Shown one piece after another: positions 22,070 to 31,959 of a stretch of 64,000 nucleotides of DNA. The stretch comes from Deinococcus radiotolerans (GTDB lineage Bacteria; Deinococcota; Deinococci; Deinococcales; Deinococcaceae). Position 1 is the stretch's first letter. Each line of letters starts with the position of its first letter. A program made the position numbers and the translations under genes. The stretch is taken from positions 1,054,001-1,118,000 of the forward strand of contig NZ_BMPE01000001.1 of the NCBI RefSeq assembly GCF_014647435.1, in the 5' to 3' direction. The notes below the pieces were generated by a model. The model was not told the DNA's origin. It worked only from the letters and a program-made list of their open reading frames with translations, and made no database searches.

Positions 22070-22915
22070 ATGAGGCATGATGAGAAGTACATGGAAACGT
22101 TGTGGTTGATGATCACGAACCTGGGTCGTGACGAGGTCTTCATCGTGGTGCTGGCGCTGTTCACGTGGTTGGTGCGGCCGCAGGGGGGCCGGGAGCTGGG
22201 CGTGGCGTTCGCGCTGAGTTACCTGCTGAACTCCGCACTGAAGTACGGTCTGAACCTGCCCAGGCCCTTCACGAACGACCCGTCGCTGGCGTCCGAAGCC
22301 GCGCGCGCCACGGCGGGCGGTCCGGGTCTGCCGAGCGGGCACGCGCAGATGAGCGCGACGCTGTGGCTGGGCATCGCGGCGCAGTTGCGGTCCACGGGCT
22401 TCACGGTGTTCGCCGCGCTGCTGGTGGCGCTGATCTGCGCGTCGCGGCTGCTGCTGCACGTGCACTACCCCAGTGATATCGCGGTGGGGCTGCTGCTGGG
22501 CGCTGTCTTTGCGCTGCTCGCGGCGCGGGTGCACTTCCCGCAGGCGGGCCTGCTCCGCTGGGGCGTTCCGGCGGCGCTGCTGCTTGCCGCGGCGTTCATT
22601 CCGGCGGGCGCTCCACGTGAGTTCGGCACGGGCCTGGGCCTGCTGGCGGGCTTCTGGGCGGCGCGGCCCACGTTCTCGCCGCCCCGGGACTGGGCGGGCC
22701 GCCTGATCGTGGCCGCGCTGGGCCTGATCATGGTGTTCGCGGTTTACTTCGCGCTGGCTGCCCTGCCGCATGAACTGAAGGACCTGGGTGTGGTGCGGAC
22801 GCTGCGGTACGCGCTGCTGGTGCTGGTGGCCGCCGAGGGCGTCCCCCTGGCGCTGCGGCGCTGGCTGCCCGCGCAGCCCGTGACGCCGCAGGGCGCGGCG
22901 CAGGCCGTACACTGA
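22070..22915 (+). CDS. PAP2 family phosphatase, membrane-bound
   Basis: A 281-residue integral-membrane PAP2 phosphatase. All three signature motifs are present: KYGLNLPRP (KxxxxxxRP), PSGHAQMS (PSGH) and [12 protein letters not shown] (SRxxxxxHxxxD). About seven further helices follow the catalytic core, giving a C-terminal membrane extension longer than in minimal PAP2 proteins. Likely substrates are undecaprenyl pyrophosphate or phosphatidate. The start could be ATG 22070 or ATG 22091 (METLWLM); neither has a clear TANNNT box or a good ribosome site. It lies 39 nt after a hypothetical gene. Confidence 0.88.
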   Translation: MRHDEKYMETLWLMITNLGRDEVFIVVLALFTWLVRPQGGRELGVAFALSYLLNSALKYGLNLPRPFTNDPSLASEAARATAGGPGLPSGHAQMSATLWLGIAAQLRSTGFTVFAALLVALICASRLLLHVHYPSDIAVGLLLGAVFALLAARVHFPQAGLLRWGVPAALLLAAAFIPAGAPREFGTGLGLLAGFWAARPTFSPPRDWAGRLIVAALGLIMVFAVYFALAALPHELKDLGVVRTLRYALLVLVAAEGVPLALRRWLPAQPVTPQGAAQAVH

Positions 22916-23000
22916 CCTCCAGTTCAGTTCAGTCCGTGACGTCTGGCTGCGTTGCCTTCCCGTTCCTCCTGCCCCCGCCCCCGTCCCCTGTGGAGGCCCC

Positions 23001-23708
23001 ATGAACCACCGTGCCCTGCCCGCCCTGATTCTCTTCGCCGCGCCCCTCCTGGCGGGCGCCGCCGCCCTGGCACAGGGGTCAGCTGGGCTCAGTGCGGCCC
23101 TGGTGGCGGGTCCGCCCGATCTGGCCCACGGGGCGGTCCTCGCGGAGACCTGCGCGACCTGTCACAGCCCCACCAGCCGCGCCCCCGTCCTGAAGGGCGA
23201 GTCGGCCGCGCTGATTCAGGAGGCGCTGGTCGCCTACCGCAGCGGCGCGCGCCGGGGCGGTCCGATGCCGGGCGTTGCCGCGCGCCTGAGTGACCAGGAC
23301 ATCGTGGATGTCGCCGCGTTCTACGCCGGGACGCCCGCCAGCGCCGCAGCCACACCACCCGCAGCGGCCACCCCAACTCCTGCGGAGCCAGCTGCCGCGA
23401 CCCCCGCAGCGCCGACCCCGGCTGCGAAGGCCGCGCCGGACGGACAGATGATGTACCTGGAGGGCGACCCGGCCCGTGACCTGCTGGCCTGCGCCGTGTG
23501 CCACGGCGAGGACGGCCGCGGGGCGGACGCGGTGGGCATTCCGGCCATCGCGGGCCGCAGCGCGCAGGAGGTGCTGGCGACGCTGAAGACCTACCACGTC
23601 ATGCCGGCCGTGGGGATCGCGTACCCGGACGCCATGCGCATCGCGGTCAAGCCGCTGTCCGAGGCGGACATGCAGGCCGTCGCGACGTTCGTGAGCACCC
23701 TGAAGTAA
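23001..23708 (+). CDS. Dihaem cytochrome c (c4-like), exported
   Basis: A 235-residue protein with a signal peptide (cleavage near ALAQG, residues 21-26) and two c-type haem sites, CATCH (51-55) and CAVCH (164-168). They lie in two cytochrome c domains joined by an Ala/Pro/Thr-rich linker (about 110-145). Candidate axial methionines are in GGPMPG and in PDAMRIA. The ATG has a TGGAGG ribosome site 5 nt upstream. It probably acts as an extracytoplasmic electron carrier. No oxidase genes are adjacent. A long hairpin follows the stop. Confidence 0.9.
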   Translation: MNHRALPALILFAAPLLAGAAALAQGSAGLSAALVAGPPDLAHGAVLAETCATCHSPTSRAPVLKGESAALIQEALVAYRSGARRGGPMPGVAARLSDQDIVDVAAFYAGTPASAAATPPAAATPTPAEPAAATPAAPTPAAKAAPDGQMMYLEGDPARDLLACAVCHGEDGRGADAVGIPAIAGRSAQEVLATLKTYHVMPAVGIAYPDAMRIAVKPLSEADMQAVATFVSTLK

Positions 23709-23722
23709 GGCGCCCCTGTCCC

Positions 23723-23748
23723 GCGCCCCCTGGTCAGCCAGGGGGCGC
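23723..23748. terminator. Hairpin between convergent cytochrome c and HNH genes
   Basis: An 11-bp perfect stem (GCGCCCCCTGG with CCAGGGGGCGC) and a TCAG loop lie between two convergent stop codons. There is no T-run, so it is a possible bidirectional terminator. Confidence 0.6.
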
Positions 23749-23808
23749 CTGCTGTGCGCCTGAACGGGGACCGGTTGGCCTGACCCCCGGACCCCTGCGC
23801 CCGCGCCG

Positions 23809-24135
23809 TCAGCGGACGCGGACGGCTTTCGTGGCGGGTTGCCGGCGGATCCAGCTCACGAAACGCTGCACGTCCTCGTGGGTGCGCAGGGTGTCCAGGT
23901 CGCTGTACTCGCGGGCCAGTTCGGCATTCGTGAAGGTGCGGTGCAGGAACTTGTGGCAGGGGCCGCACAGCATCGTGGTGGGCAGGTCCGTGACACGCAG
24001 GCCCTGGCGGCGCCCCTGCGAGCGGGGCAGCAGGTGGTGCTCGGTCAGCTGCGGCACCGCCCGCTCGCACAGCGCGCACGTGGGCGTGGGCTGGGGCGGC
24101 GGGGGCCACGTGGACTCGGGCTGGCGGCGGGCCAT
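23809..24135 (-). CDS. Small HNH-type zinc protein
   Basis: A 108-residue protein with a [19 protein letters not shown] segment and a later [10 protein letters not shown] segment, the two CxxC pairs and EHH of HNH endonuclease-like folds. The C-terminal part ([15 protein letters not shown]) is basic. It starts at ATG 24135 (MARRQPES) with a TATCCT box at 24145-24150, 9 nt upstream. Such small stand-alone HNH proteins are common in bacterial chromosomes and are not necessarily linked to mobile elements. The target is unknown. Confidence 0.75.
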   Translation of the reverse strand: MARRQPESTWPPPPQPTPTCALCERAVPQLTEHHLLPRSQGRRQGLRVTDLPTTMLCGPCHKFLHRTFTNAELAREYSDLDTLRTHEDVQRFVSWIRRQPATKAVRVR

Positions 24136-24202
24136 CAGGCGCCCAGGATAGGCGCGACCCCCCGCACACTTCTGCGCGGGGGGTCGCAATCCTGCCGGGG
24201 GC

Positions 24203-25174
24203 TTACAGGCGGGTCAGGTTCGGGTACTTCTGGATGGCCTCGTCCTCGGTGAGGAATTCGCCGGGCGCGTCGGGGCTCCAGACGACGTCCGCGCGGATCA
24301 GGTCGCCCGGAGCGACGCTGCTGATGGCACTCAGGGCGGCGCGGGCTTCCTGAGCGGTAGTCACGCCAGCGGGCGGCAGGCCCGCCAGGGCGTGGGCAGC
24401 GGCCATGATCGTCACGGCCAGGTACTGCTGGCTGGGGTCGGCCTTGAAGGTGTAGTCGCTGCGGCTCTGGTAGCCGCTGCTGGGGTCCTGGTTCTGGTAG
24501 TTGCTGGTGGTCTGCTCGGTGAAGGCGGCGCGGGCCTCGGTGGCCCAGGCGCCCACCTGACTGTCGGCGGTGCTGGCCGAGCCCTGGGCGCGCTGCACGT
24601 TGCCGTACACCCAGCGCTCGGGGTGGCGCAGCGCGACCAGCGCGGCCTCCTGGAGCATGCGGGCCAGGCCCTCGTTCGTGTCGGGGTCGCCGGTCTGCGC
24701 GACGCGTTGCAGGGCCCGCTTGACCTCGTCGCCCTCGGCGAGAAGCAGCTGCACGCTGACGGCCTGGGCGGTGCCGCTGACGCTGCTCAGGCCGCGCACG
24801 CCGCCCCCCAGGCTGCGGCGCATGGTCATCACGACGGCGAAGATCACCACGCCGAAGATGATCAGTCCTATCAGGCCGAAGCCGCCGCCGCCGGTGCTGT
24901 ACCCATACCCGCCACCGTAGCCGCCGTTGTTGATGATGATCGGACCGCTGTACCCGCCGCCGTAGCCACCGCCGTAACTGCCGCCGCGGGAGGAGCTGCC
25001 GCCGCTGTACCCGCCGCCGGAGCGGGAACTGCCGGAGCTGCCGGAACTGCGGCCCCCGAAGCCCCCGCCGGACTGCGCGTGGGCAACGGAGGCGAGCAGC
25101 GTGGTCAGGACGAGCAGCAGGGCCGCCAGCAGCAGCAGGCGGCGCGGAGCTGCGCCGGGGTGGGCTCGGGTCAT
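24203..25174 (-). CDS. DUF1517 family membrane protein with Gly-rich exported region
   Basis: A 323-residue protein. A signal peptide or anchor ([21 protein letters not shown]) is followed by a Gly/Ser/Tyr-rich low-complexity stretch (about 35-95, [16 protein letters not shown]), a second membrane helix ([18 protein letters not shown]) and a conserved cytosolic DUF1517 domain (about 125-323) with [21 protein letters not shown] and [25 protein letters not shown] box at 25080-25185 region (25180-25185) lies 5 nt before ATG 25174. DUF1517 proteins are found in cyanobacteria, plastids and Deinococcus; their role is not established. Confidence 0.85.
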   Translation of the reverse strand: MTRAHPGAAPRRLLLLAALLLVLTTLLASVAHAQSGGGFGGRSSGSSGSSRSGGGYSGGSSSRGGSYGGGYGGGYSGPIIINNGGYGGGYGYSTGGGGFGLIGLIIFGVVIFAVVMTMRRSLGGGVRGLSSVSGTAQAVSVQLLLAEGDEVKRALQRVAQTGDPDTNEGLARMLQEAALVALRHPERWVYGNVQRAQGSASTADSQVGAWATEARAAFTEQTTSNYQNQDPSSGYQSRSDYTFKADPSQQYLAVTIMAAAHALAGLPPAGVTTAQEARAALSAISSVAPGDLIRADVVWSPDAPGEFLTEDEAIQKYPNLTRL

Positions 25175-25273
25175 GCGTCAGTCTACGGGGCGCGCGGGCC
25201 GCCCGTTCCAGCAGCGGCCCTGCACGCTTCCTTCACGCCCGGGGCCGGGCAGGCCGGGGGCTACACTGCGGGG

Positions 25274-25639
25274 ATGAAGCGTGTGATCACCCTGACTGCT
25301 GACGCCTGGGAGGCTTTCCTGGCGGGCCTGTACGAACGAGATGACCGCCTGGACCTGCGCCAGGACGGCGAAACCTACGCCCGGGATGAGGTGGTGGACA
25401 CCTGGGTGATGAGTGGTCACGCCGAGGCGCTGCGCAGCGCCGAGGTGGACGGTGACCTGTGGGGCACCCTGGAAGACCTGGAGGAGTCAGCGCCCGATGA
25501 GGAGGCCGCCTGGGCGAAGATCACGGCGTTCTACCTGGAGCGCGGCTGCGTGCTCGTGCAGGTGGATGGTTACGACGAGCCGGAGGAGTGGATTCTGGGT
25601 GAGGGGCTGGCGCGGCGCCTGGGTCTGCTTCCGGCCTGA
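25274..25639 (+). CDS. Hypothetical acidic protein
   Basis: A 121-residue, strongly acidic protein beginning MKRVITLTADAWEAFLAGLY at ATG 25274. A TACACT box at 25262-25267, 6 nt upstream, supports this start over longer frames. It has no membrane segments and no motif I recognise; the mix of DDRLDLRQDGE and EDLEESAPDEEAAW segments suggests a small soluble alpha-beta protein. It is divergent from the DUF1517 gene, with about 100 nt between their starts. Confidence 0.7.
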   Translation: MKRVITLTADAWEAFLAGLYERDDRLDLRQDGETYARDEVVDTWVMSGHAEALRSAEVDGDLWGTLEDLEESAPDEEAAWAKITAFYLERGCVLVQVDGYDEPEEWILGEGLARRLGLLPA

Positions 25640-25721
25640 TCGGCGCTGCATCAGGAAGCCCTGAACGCCGTGTAAATCGCCGCTCATCCTGCACAGATGA
25701 GGGGGGCGTAGGCTGACTCTC

Positions 25722-26312
25722 ATGAAAAGCGACCGTCATTTTCCCGTGAAACGACTGCTGCTCCTGGGCGCCCTGGTGGGCGCGGGGGCGTACTACTTCA
25801 GCCGTGAGCAGAACCGCCGGGCGCTGGACGCCAAGCTGGCCGAACTGGGCCTGAAGGACGCCGCGCATGACGTGGGTTCCAGCGTCACCAAGGGCTGGGA
25901 GAAGACCAAGGAGGCCGCCAAGGACGCCGGGGCCGTCATTGCCGACAAGGCCGGCGAGGTGAAGGACGCCGCCGCCGGGGGCGCGCAGGCCGCCGCGGAC
26001 AAGGCCAAGGAGGTGGCCGGGGACGTGAAAGATGCCGTGCAGGGCGCCGCCGCGAAGGCCGGGGACGCCGCCAAGGACGTGGCGGGCACCGCCAGCGACA
26101 AGGCTTCAGACGTGAAGGCCGCCGCTCAGGACAAGGCGGGTGACTTGAAAGCGGCCGCGCAGGACAAGGCGGGGGACGTGAAGGCAGCGGCCCAGGAGAA
26201 GGCCGCCGAGGTCAAGGCGGAGACTCAGGCGAAGGTCGCGGACGTGAAGGCGGACGCGCAGAAGACCGCGAACGACGTGAAGGGCGCCGCCCGCGACGTC
26301 AAGAACTCCTGA
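25722..26312 (+). CDS. LEA-like 11-mer repeat protein with N-terminal membrane anchor
   Basis: A 196-residue protein. Residues 10-25 (KRLLLLGALVGAGAYYF) look like a YtxH-type membrane anchor. The rest is Ala/Lys/Asp-rich and almost free of hydrophobic core. Residues 130-195 form six tandem 11-mers of the type DVKAAAQDKAG, the group 3 late-embryogenesis-abundant pattern, with looser KAxDAAKDVAG-like repeats before them. LEA-like proteins have been linked to desiccation tolerance in Deinococcus, so a protective or membrane-associated role is plausible but inferred. ATG 25722 follows a TAGGCT box (25709-25714) by 7 nt. A very long hairpin begins 3 nt after the stop. Confidence 0.8.
   Translation: MKSDRHFPVKRLLLLGALVGAGAYYFSREQNRRALDAKLAELGLKDAAHDVGSSVTKGWEKTKEAAKDAGAVIADKAGEVKDAAAGGAQAAADKAKEVAGDVKDAVQGAAAKAGDAAKDVAGTASDKASDVKAAAQDKAGDLKAAAQDKAGDVKAAAQEKAAEVKAETQAKVADVKADAQKTANDVKGAARDVKNS
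26109..26306 (+). repeat. Coding tandem repeat, six 33-bp units
   Basis: Six consecutive 33-bp units encode the 11-residue motif DVKAAAQDKAG and variants (DLK-, DVK-, EVKAETQAKVA, DVKADAQKTAN, DVKGAARDVKN). Identity between units falls towards the 3' end. Confidence 0.8.
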
Positions 26313-26315
26313 GCT

Positions 26316-26372
26316 GCCCAGAACAGGAGCGCGCCCCGCCAGTGACTGGCGGGGCACGCTCCTGTTCTGGGC
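26316..26372. terminator. 26-bp bidirectional hairpin terminator
   Basis: Positions 26316-26341 pair with 26347-26372, with one C-A mismatch (26332/26356) and a 5-nt loop. It occupies nearly all of the 60-nt gap between two convergent stop codons (26312 and 26373). No T-run is present. Confidence 0.75.
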
Positions 26373-27425
<1,053 letters not shown>

Positions 27426-27477
27426 GTCCGCGAGTCTAGAGCCCGCAGGCCCCGCATCCGCCAGAATGCGGATGGTC

Positions 27478-27876
27478 ATGCCGGACTCTTCCCCCACTCT
27501 GCTTCCCCCGCCAGACATTCAGGTGCGCGCCGAGGTGCTGTTCCTGGCGGCTCACAGCCAGCCCGGGCGGCTGGTGTTCGCGTACGTCATTCACATCGAG
27601 AACCGCAGCGATCAGACGTGGAAGCTGCTGGCGCGCCACTGGGACATCGTGGACGGGCTGGGGCGCGAGGTGAGCGTGGACGGCGAGGGTGTCGTGGGTG
27701 AGCAGCCGGTCCTGCCGCCCGGCGGGTCGTTCACGTACGACTCGTTCGTGACGCTGGAGGCCGCGCCCGGGCACATGAGCGGGCACTACGTCATGCAGGA
27801 CGCCTGGGGCGCGCGGGTGCAGGTACCGATCCCGGCGTTCGGGCTGAGTGAACCGGGCGCCCGCCTGCTGAACTGA
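27478..27876 (+). CDS. apaG: ApaG family protein
   Basis: A 132-residue ApaG-domain protein with an FnIII-like beta fold. The conserved track is clear: VFAYVIHIENRS, WKLLARHWDIVDG, GEGVVGEQPVLPPGGSFTY, and GHMSGHYVMQDAWG. ApaG was named with the apaH operon in E. coli; its biochemical role is not settled (Co2+/Mg2+ resistance phenotypes). There is no apaH or ksgA here. ATG 27478 (MPDSSP) is the simplest start; ATG 27472 is also in frame. Only a weak CAGAAT -10-like box precedes it. It ends 2 nt before the convergent dusA stop. Confidence 0.88.
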   Translation: MPDSSPTLLPPPDIQVRAEVLFLAAHSQPGRLVFAYVIHIENRSDQTWKLLARHWDIVDGLGREVSVDGEGVVGEQPVLPPGGSFTYDSFVTLEAAPGHMSGHYVMQDAWGARVQVPIPAFGLSEPGARLLN

Positions 27877-27878
27877 GG

Positions 27879-28916
<1,038 letters not shown>

Positions 28917-28977
28917 CAGCCCGTCAGTGTACGCCGCGCCCCCCGCACCGAATCGTGAGGCGGGTATCCTGCGGCGC

Positions 28978-29769
28978 ATGCTGCTCAGCGCCTCTCCCCT
29001 GCCCGGCTGGCCGGACGTGCAGCCGCTGGACCCGGCGACCCTGGCGGGCGCGGCGGGCGTGCTGTTGCCGCACGACGGCGGCCCGGTCGCGGACCTGCGG
29101 GATCAGCCGCAGCGCTGGGCCCTGCTTACCGACGTGACGGCGGCGCTGCGGCGTGGCGTGCCGGTCCTGGGCTGGGGCACGGGCGCGGCGCTGCTGGGCC
29201 GCGCGCTGGGCGCCCGGGTACACGGGGCTGCGGGAGCGGAGCGGGCGGCCCTGCCACGCGGCGCTTCCCCACACGCCTGGAGGGGCGACGTACCCCTGCA
29301 CTGGACGCAGGGGCGGGCGGTCGCCTGGGCGGACCCGGAACTCCCCGAGCGGGTGCGGACTGAGTTCCTGGCGGCCCTGCCCGGCTGGGCGGACCGCACG
29401 CCCGGCTCTCCGCTGGAGGAGGTCGGGGGCCTGCCCGCACTGGAGGCAGTCGTGACCGAGTTCTACGCCCGGGCCCGCCGCGACCCACTGCTGGGTCCAG
29501 TGTTCGAGGCTCATGTGCAGGACTGGCCTGCGCACCTCGCGCGCGTCACGGCCTTCTGGGCGACGATGCTGGGCGGCCGAGATCTGACCCGCTGGCGCGG
29601 GAACCTGAACGCCGCGCACGCGGGGCTGGGCGTACGCGGCGAGCACCTGCAGGCGTGGCTGGCGCTGTGGTCGGCCACCGCGCACGATCTTCTGCCCCCG
29701 CCTGCGGCGGACCTGCTCACGCGGCGGGCCGGGGCGATGGGCGCCCGGCTGGGTCCACGGCGCCACTGA
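28978..29769 (+). CDS. Amidotransferase-like domain fused to a group III truncated haemoglobin
   Basis: A 263-residue two-domain protein. The C-terminal part (about 150-258) fits group III truncated globins: VVTEFYARARRDPLLGPVF (Tyr163 at the B10 position), W183, H187, AFWATML, and EHLQAWLALW with H223 as candidate proximal haem ligand. The N-terminal part (about 1-130) resembles a class I glutamine amidotransferase fold with a GWGTGAALLGRALGARV nucleophile elbow, but the catalytic Cys is absent, so it should be inactive as a glutaminase. ATG 28978 follows a TATCCT box (28965-28970) by 7 nt. Globin assignment is good; the N-terminal assignment is inference. Confidence 0.75.
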   Translation: MLLSASPLPGWPDVQPLDPATLAGAAGVLLPHDGGPVADLRDQPQRWALLTDVTAALRRGVPVLGWGTGAALLGRALGARVHGAAGAERAALPRGASPHAWRGDVPLHWTQGRAVAWADPELPERVRTEFLAALPGWADRTPGSPLEEVGGLPALEAVVTEFYARARRDPLLGPVFEAHVQDWPAHLARVTAFWATMLGGRDLTRWRGNLNAAHAGLGVRGEHLQAWLALWSATAHDLLPPPAADLLTRRAGAMGARLGPRRH

Positions 29770-29774
29770 GCGCC

Positions 29775-31085
29775 TCAGCGGGCGTAGCGGCGGCCCGTGT
29801 AGTTCGTGAACACACCGATGCCGTAGCTGACGCGCCGCACGCTGTCCAGGACCGCGTGGCCGTTCCAGGCGATGCCGGCGCTGCTGCCCCCGTCGAGCAG
29901 CAGGGCGTCGCGGACGCCCAGGCGCAGCAGCAGTTTGCCCATCTCGGTGGTGGTGAGTTTCGCGTGCGTGCTGACGAGCACGAGGTCGCGGTTGCTGACG
30001 AGGCCCACGGCGCTGCGCGCGGCGCGCCCGAACAGCGCCGGGTCGCGGAACGCGGTGCTGTAGCGCGTGACGACCTGCCCGCCGCTGAGGATGCGCGGGC
30101 CGGTGGCGATCACGGTTTCCATGCCGGTCCAGGTGGTGTCCAGCGGGCGGCCCAGCAGGGCGGTGGCGCTGGGGCGGATCGCGGCGCGGTTGTCGGGCGT
30201 GATTGCCAGCGCCTGCGGGATGCGGCCCCAGGTGAGGAGCCGCCCCTGCATGACGATGTCCCCCGCGGGCGCGAAGGACTGCGGGTGAAAGTAACTGCCG
30301 TTCACGAGGACGCGCGCGCCGCTGCGGCGCGCCAGTTCACCCACCCGCGCGCCGGAGTTGAACACCAGTGCCCGCCCGGGCAGCACCGGGGCGACCAGGG
30401 TGCTGCGCCAGCGCAGGTCCACGTTCGCGATCTGCACCGGCACGTTCAGAGGTTGGAGGCGCTTGAACGTCACCGGGTCCCGCTGCGGCTTCGGGGGAAT
30501 CGGAACGGGCACCCGGGACGGGACCAGCAGTTTCTTGCCGGGTACGATGTGCTTGAAGCTGCTCAGGCCGTTCAGGCGGCGCAGGTCGTCCACGCTCAGG
30601 CGGTAGCGGGCGGCCAGGGTCTGTGGGGTGTCCTTCACGCCTACCCAGACGTAGCGGTACACGACCCGCACCTCGGTGGTAGGACGAGGTGGGGTGGCCG
30701 GAGCGCGGCCCCGCGCGGGGATCTTGAGGCGCTGCCCGACGGCCAGCGCCGTCCCCTTCAGGCTGTTGCCCGCCTGGAGGGCCGAGACGGTCACGCCGTA
30801 CCGGGCGGCAATGGCGCTGAGCGTGTCGCCCTTCTTGACGGTGTACGCGCCCTGACCGCTGGCGGGGCGGGCGGGCGCGGCTGCCCCCACGAGCCGGAGG
30901 ACCTGACCGACCCGGATGGTCGTGCTGGTCAGGCCGTTCATGCGTTTGATGTCCGCCACACTGACGCCGGTGCGGGTGGAGATGCGGAAGAGCGTGTCGC
31001 CACTCTTGACCTTCACGCTGGCCGGGACCGCCAGCGCGGCGGAGCCCAGACTGGCCAGCAGGAGAGAGAAAAACAGTCGCCGCAT
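29775..31085 (-). CDS. LysM and phosphodiester glycosidase (NAGPA/DUF2233) protein, exported
   Basis: A 436-residue exported protein. A signal peptide (LFFSLLLASLGSAALA) is followed by three LysM modules: VKSGDTLFRISTRTGVSVAD, VKKGDTLSAIAARYGVTVSA, and a divergent third one with TPQTLAARYRLSVDDLRRLN. The C-terminal domain (about 215-435) is of the NAGPA/phosphodiester glycosidase family, with VLVNGSYFHP, MVIATGPRI-like, AVGLVSNRDLVLVSTHAKL and LLLDGGSSAGIAWNG. LysM suggests binding to peptidoglycan, and the enzyme may cut sugar-phosphodiester bonds in envelope polymers. ATG 31085 has an AGGTG site 8 nt upstream. Confidence 0.9.
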   Translation of the reverse strand: MRRLFFSLLLASLGSAALAVPASVKVKSGDTLFRISTRTGVSVADIKRMNGLTSTTIRVGQVLRLVGAAAPARPASGQGAYTVKKGDTLSAIAARYGVTVSALQAGNSLKGTALAVGQRLKIPARGRAPATPPRPTTEVRVVYRYVWVGVKDTPQTLAARYRLSVDDLRRLNGLSSFKHIVPGKKLLVPSRVPVPIPPKPQRDPVTFKRLQPLNVPVQIANVDLRWRSTLVAPVLPGRALVFNSGARVGELARRSGARVLVNGSYFHPQSFAPAGDIVMQGRLLTWGRIPQALAITPDNRAAIRPSATALLGRPLDTTWTGMETVIATGPRILSGGQVVTRYSTAFRDPALFGRAARSAVGLVSNRDLVLVSTHAKLTTTEMGKLLLRLGVRDALLLDGGSSAGIAWNGHAVLDSVRRVSYGIGVFTNYTGRRYAR

Positions 31086-31103
31086 GGGGTCACACCTGAT
31101 CAC

Positions 31104-31400
31104 AGTTGCCCTCCCGGGTCGTGAACTGAAGCTGACGTGACGTTCATGCCCGGACGCTGTCCCACAGCCCGTCCGGTGCCCTCAGTTATGACATGAAAAG
31201 CCCGACGCGTTTCTGATGGGCCCACCGGTGTGTGAGTTCCCATGAGAATGCGGCCATCAGGCGCTATTCAGGAGGTCGGCTGGGCCCAGGCATCCGCAGA
31301 AGCGGGGGCCAGGGATGACCAAAAGGGCAGCCCCGCCAGGCTTCGCGGGGCTGGATGACGGAACCTGCTTCTTCGTCTGGTGGGTCCACCTGCCCTGCGG
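31104..31400. other. Intergenic gap with a minus-strand terminator
   Basis: About 300 nt upstream of the LysM gene. Apart from the terminator at 31321-31353 I see no gene. A TTATGACATGA sequence at 31186-31196 is only a loose partial match to the Deinococcus radiation/desiccation motif. Confidence 0.5.
31321..31353 (-). terminator. Rho-independent terminator of the membrane protein gene
   Basis: On the minus strand CAGCCCCGC pairs with GCGGGGCTG (31328-31353, 8-nt loop), followed by CCCTTTT. It ends the transcript of the gene at 31401-31883. Confidence 0.75.
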
Positions 31401-31883
31401 TTAGGTGCCGGGGGTGCTGCCGGGGAACACGGCGACCCGACCGATCATGAAGGCGCAGCCGTACATGAAGAAGGTCACGAGCGGCAGGAAGCGCAGGCCG
31501 ATGCGGCGCGGGGTCAGCCGCTCGGTGATCAGGATCTCGATCAGGTACAGGCTGCCCAGCACGAACGCCACGTACATCCAGTGTTCCCAGTTGCGGCTGG
31601 GATCCACGGGCAGCCCGTAGCGGGTGAGGCCCTTGCCGGCGTCGGTGGCGCTGGCGACCTTCTCGCCCCCCAGGGCCAGGAGGACGCCCGTCACGGCCGG
31701 AAGCAGAAACGCGGCCCAGGTCACGCGCAGCCATATCAGGAAGCCGCGCCCCACGGTGCCCTTGATGGCCGGCGCGAGGCTCCACACGAACAGCACCAGG
31801 CTGGCCGCGACCAGCGGATTGGACAGCAGGATGCCCAGAGGCGTGTCGAACCGGACATTGTGAATGAGGCGCAGGAACTCCAT
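31401..31883 (-). CDS. Small multi-pass membrane protein, hypothetical
   Basis: A 160-residue membrane protein with four predicted helices: LVAASLVLFVWSL, FLIWLRVTWAAFLLPAVTGV, WMYVAFVLGSLYLIEIL and LRFLPLVTFFMYGCAFMIG. The N-terminus MEFLRLIHNVRFDTPLG is amphipathic. I do not recognise the family. ATG 31883 is supported by a TACGCT box (31890-31895), 6 nt upstream. It lies between its own terminator and the TerC terminator, so it is a monocistronic unit. Confidence 0.75.
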   Translation of the reverse strand: MEFLRLIHNVRFDTPLGILLSNPLVAASLVLFVWSLAPAIKGTVGRGFLIWLRVTWAAFLLPAVTGVLLALGGEKVASATDAGKGLTRYGLPVDPSRNWEHWMYVAFVLGSLYLIEILITERLTPRRIGLRFLPLVTFFMYGCAFMIGRVAVFPGSTPGT

Positions 31884-31912
31884 ACCCGCAGCGTAGAGCA
31901 TTCACCGGGCCG

Positions 31913-31945
31913 AAAAAGCCCCGCCCGAATGGTGACGGGCGGGGC
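31913..31945 (-). terminator. Rho-independent terminator after terC
   Basis: On the minus strand a 10-bp stem (GCCCCGCCCG with CGGGCGGGGC, 31918-31945) is followed by TTTTT. Confidence 0.9.
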
Positions 31946-31959
31946 AGCGGATGAGGGGA

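Noticed and set aside
26109..26306. Microsatellite or CRISPR-like array
   Set aside because: The 33-bp units have no spacers, keep the reading frame and encode the LEA 11-mer.
31186..31200. Radiation/desiccation response motif (DdrO site)
   Set aside because: TTATGACATGAAAAG agrees with the consensus only in its left part, the right half fails, and the gene downstream is not a known member of that regulon.
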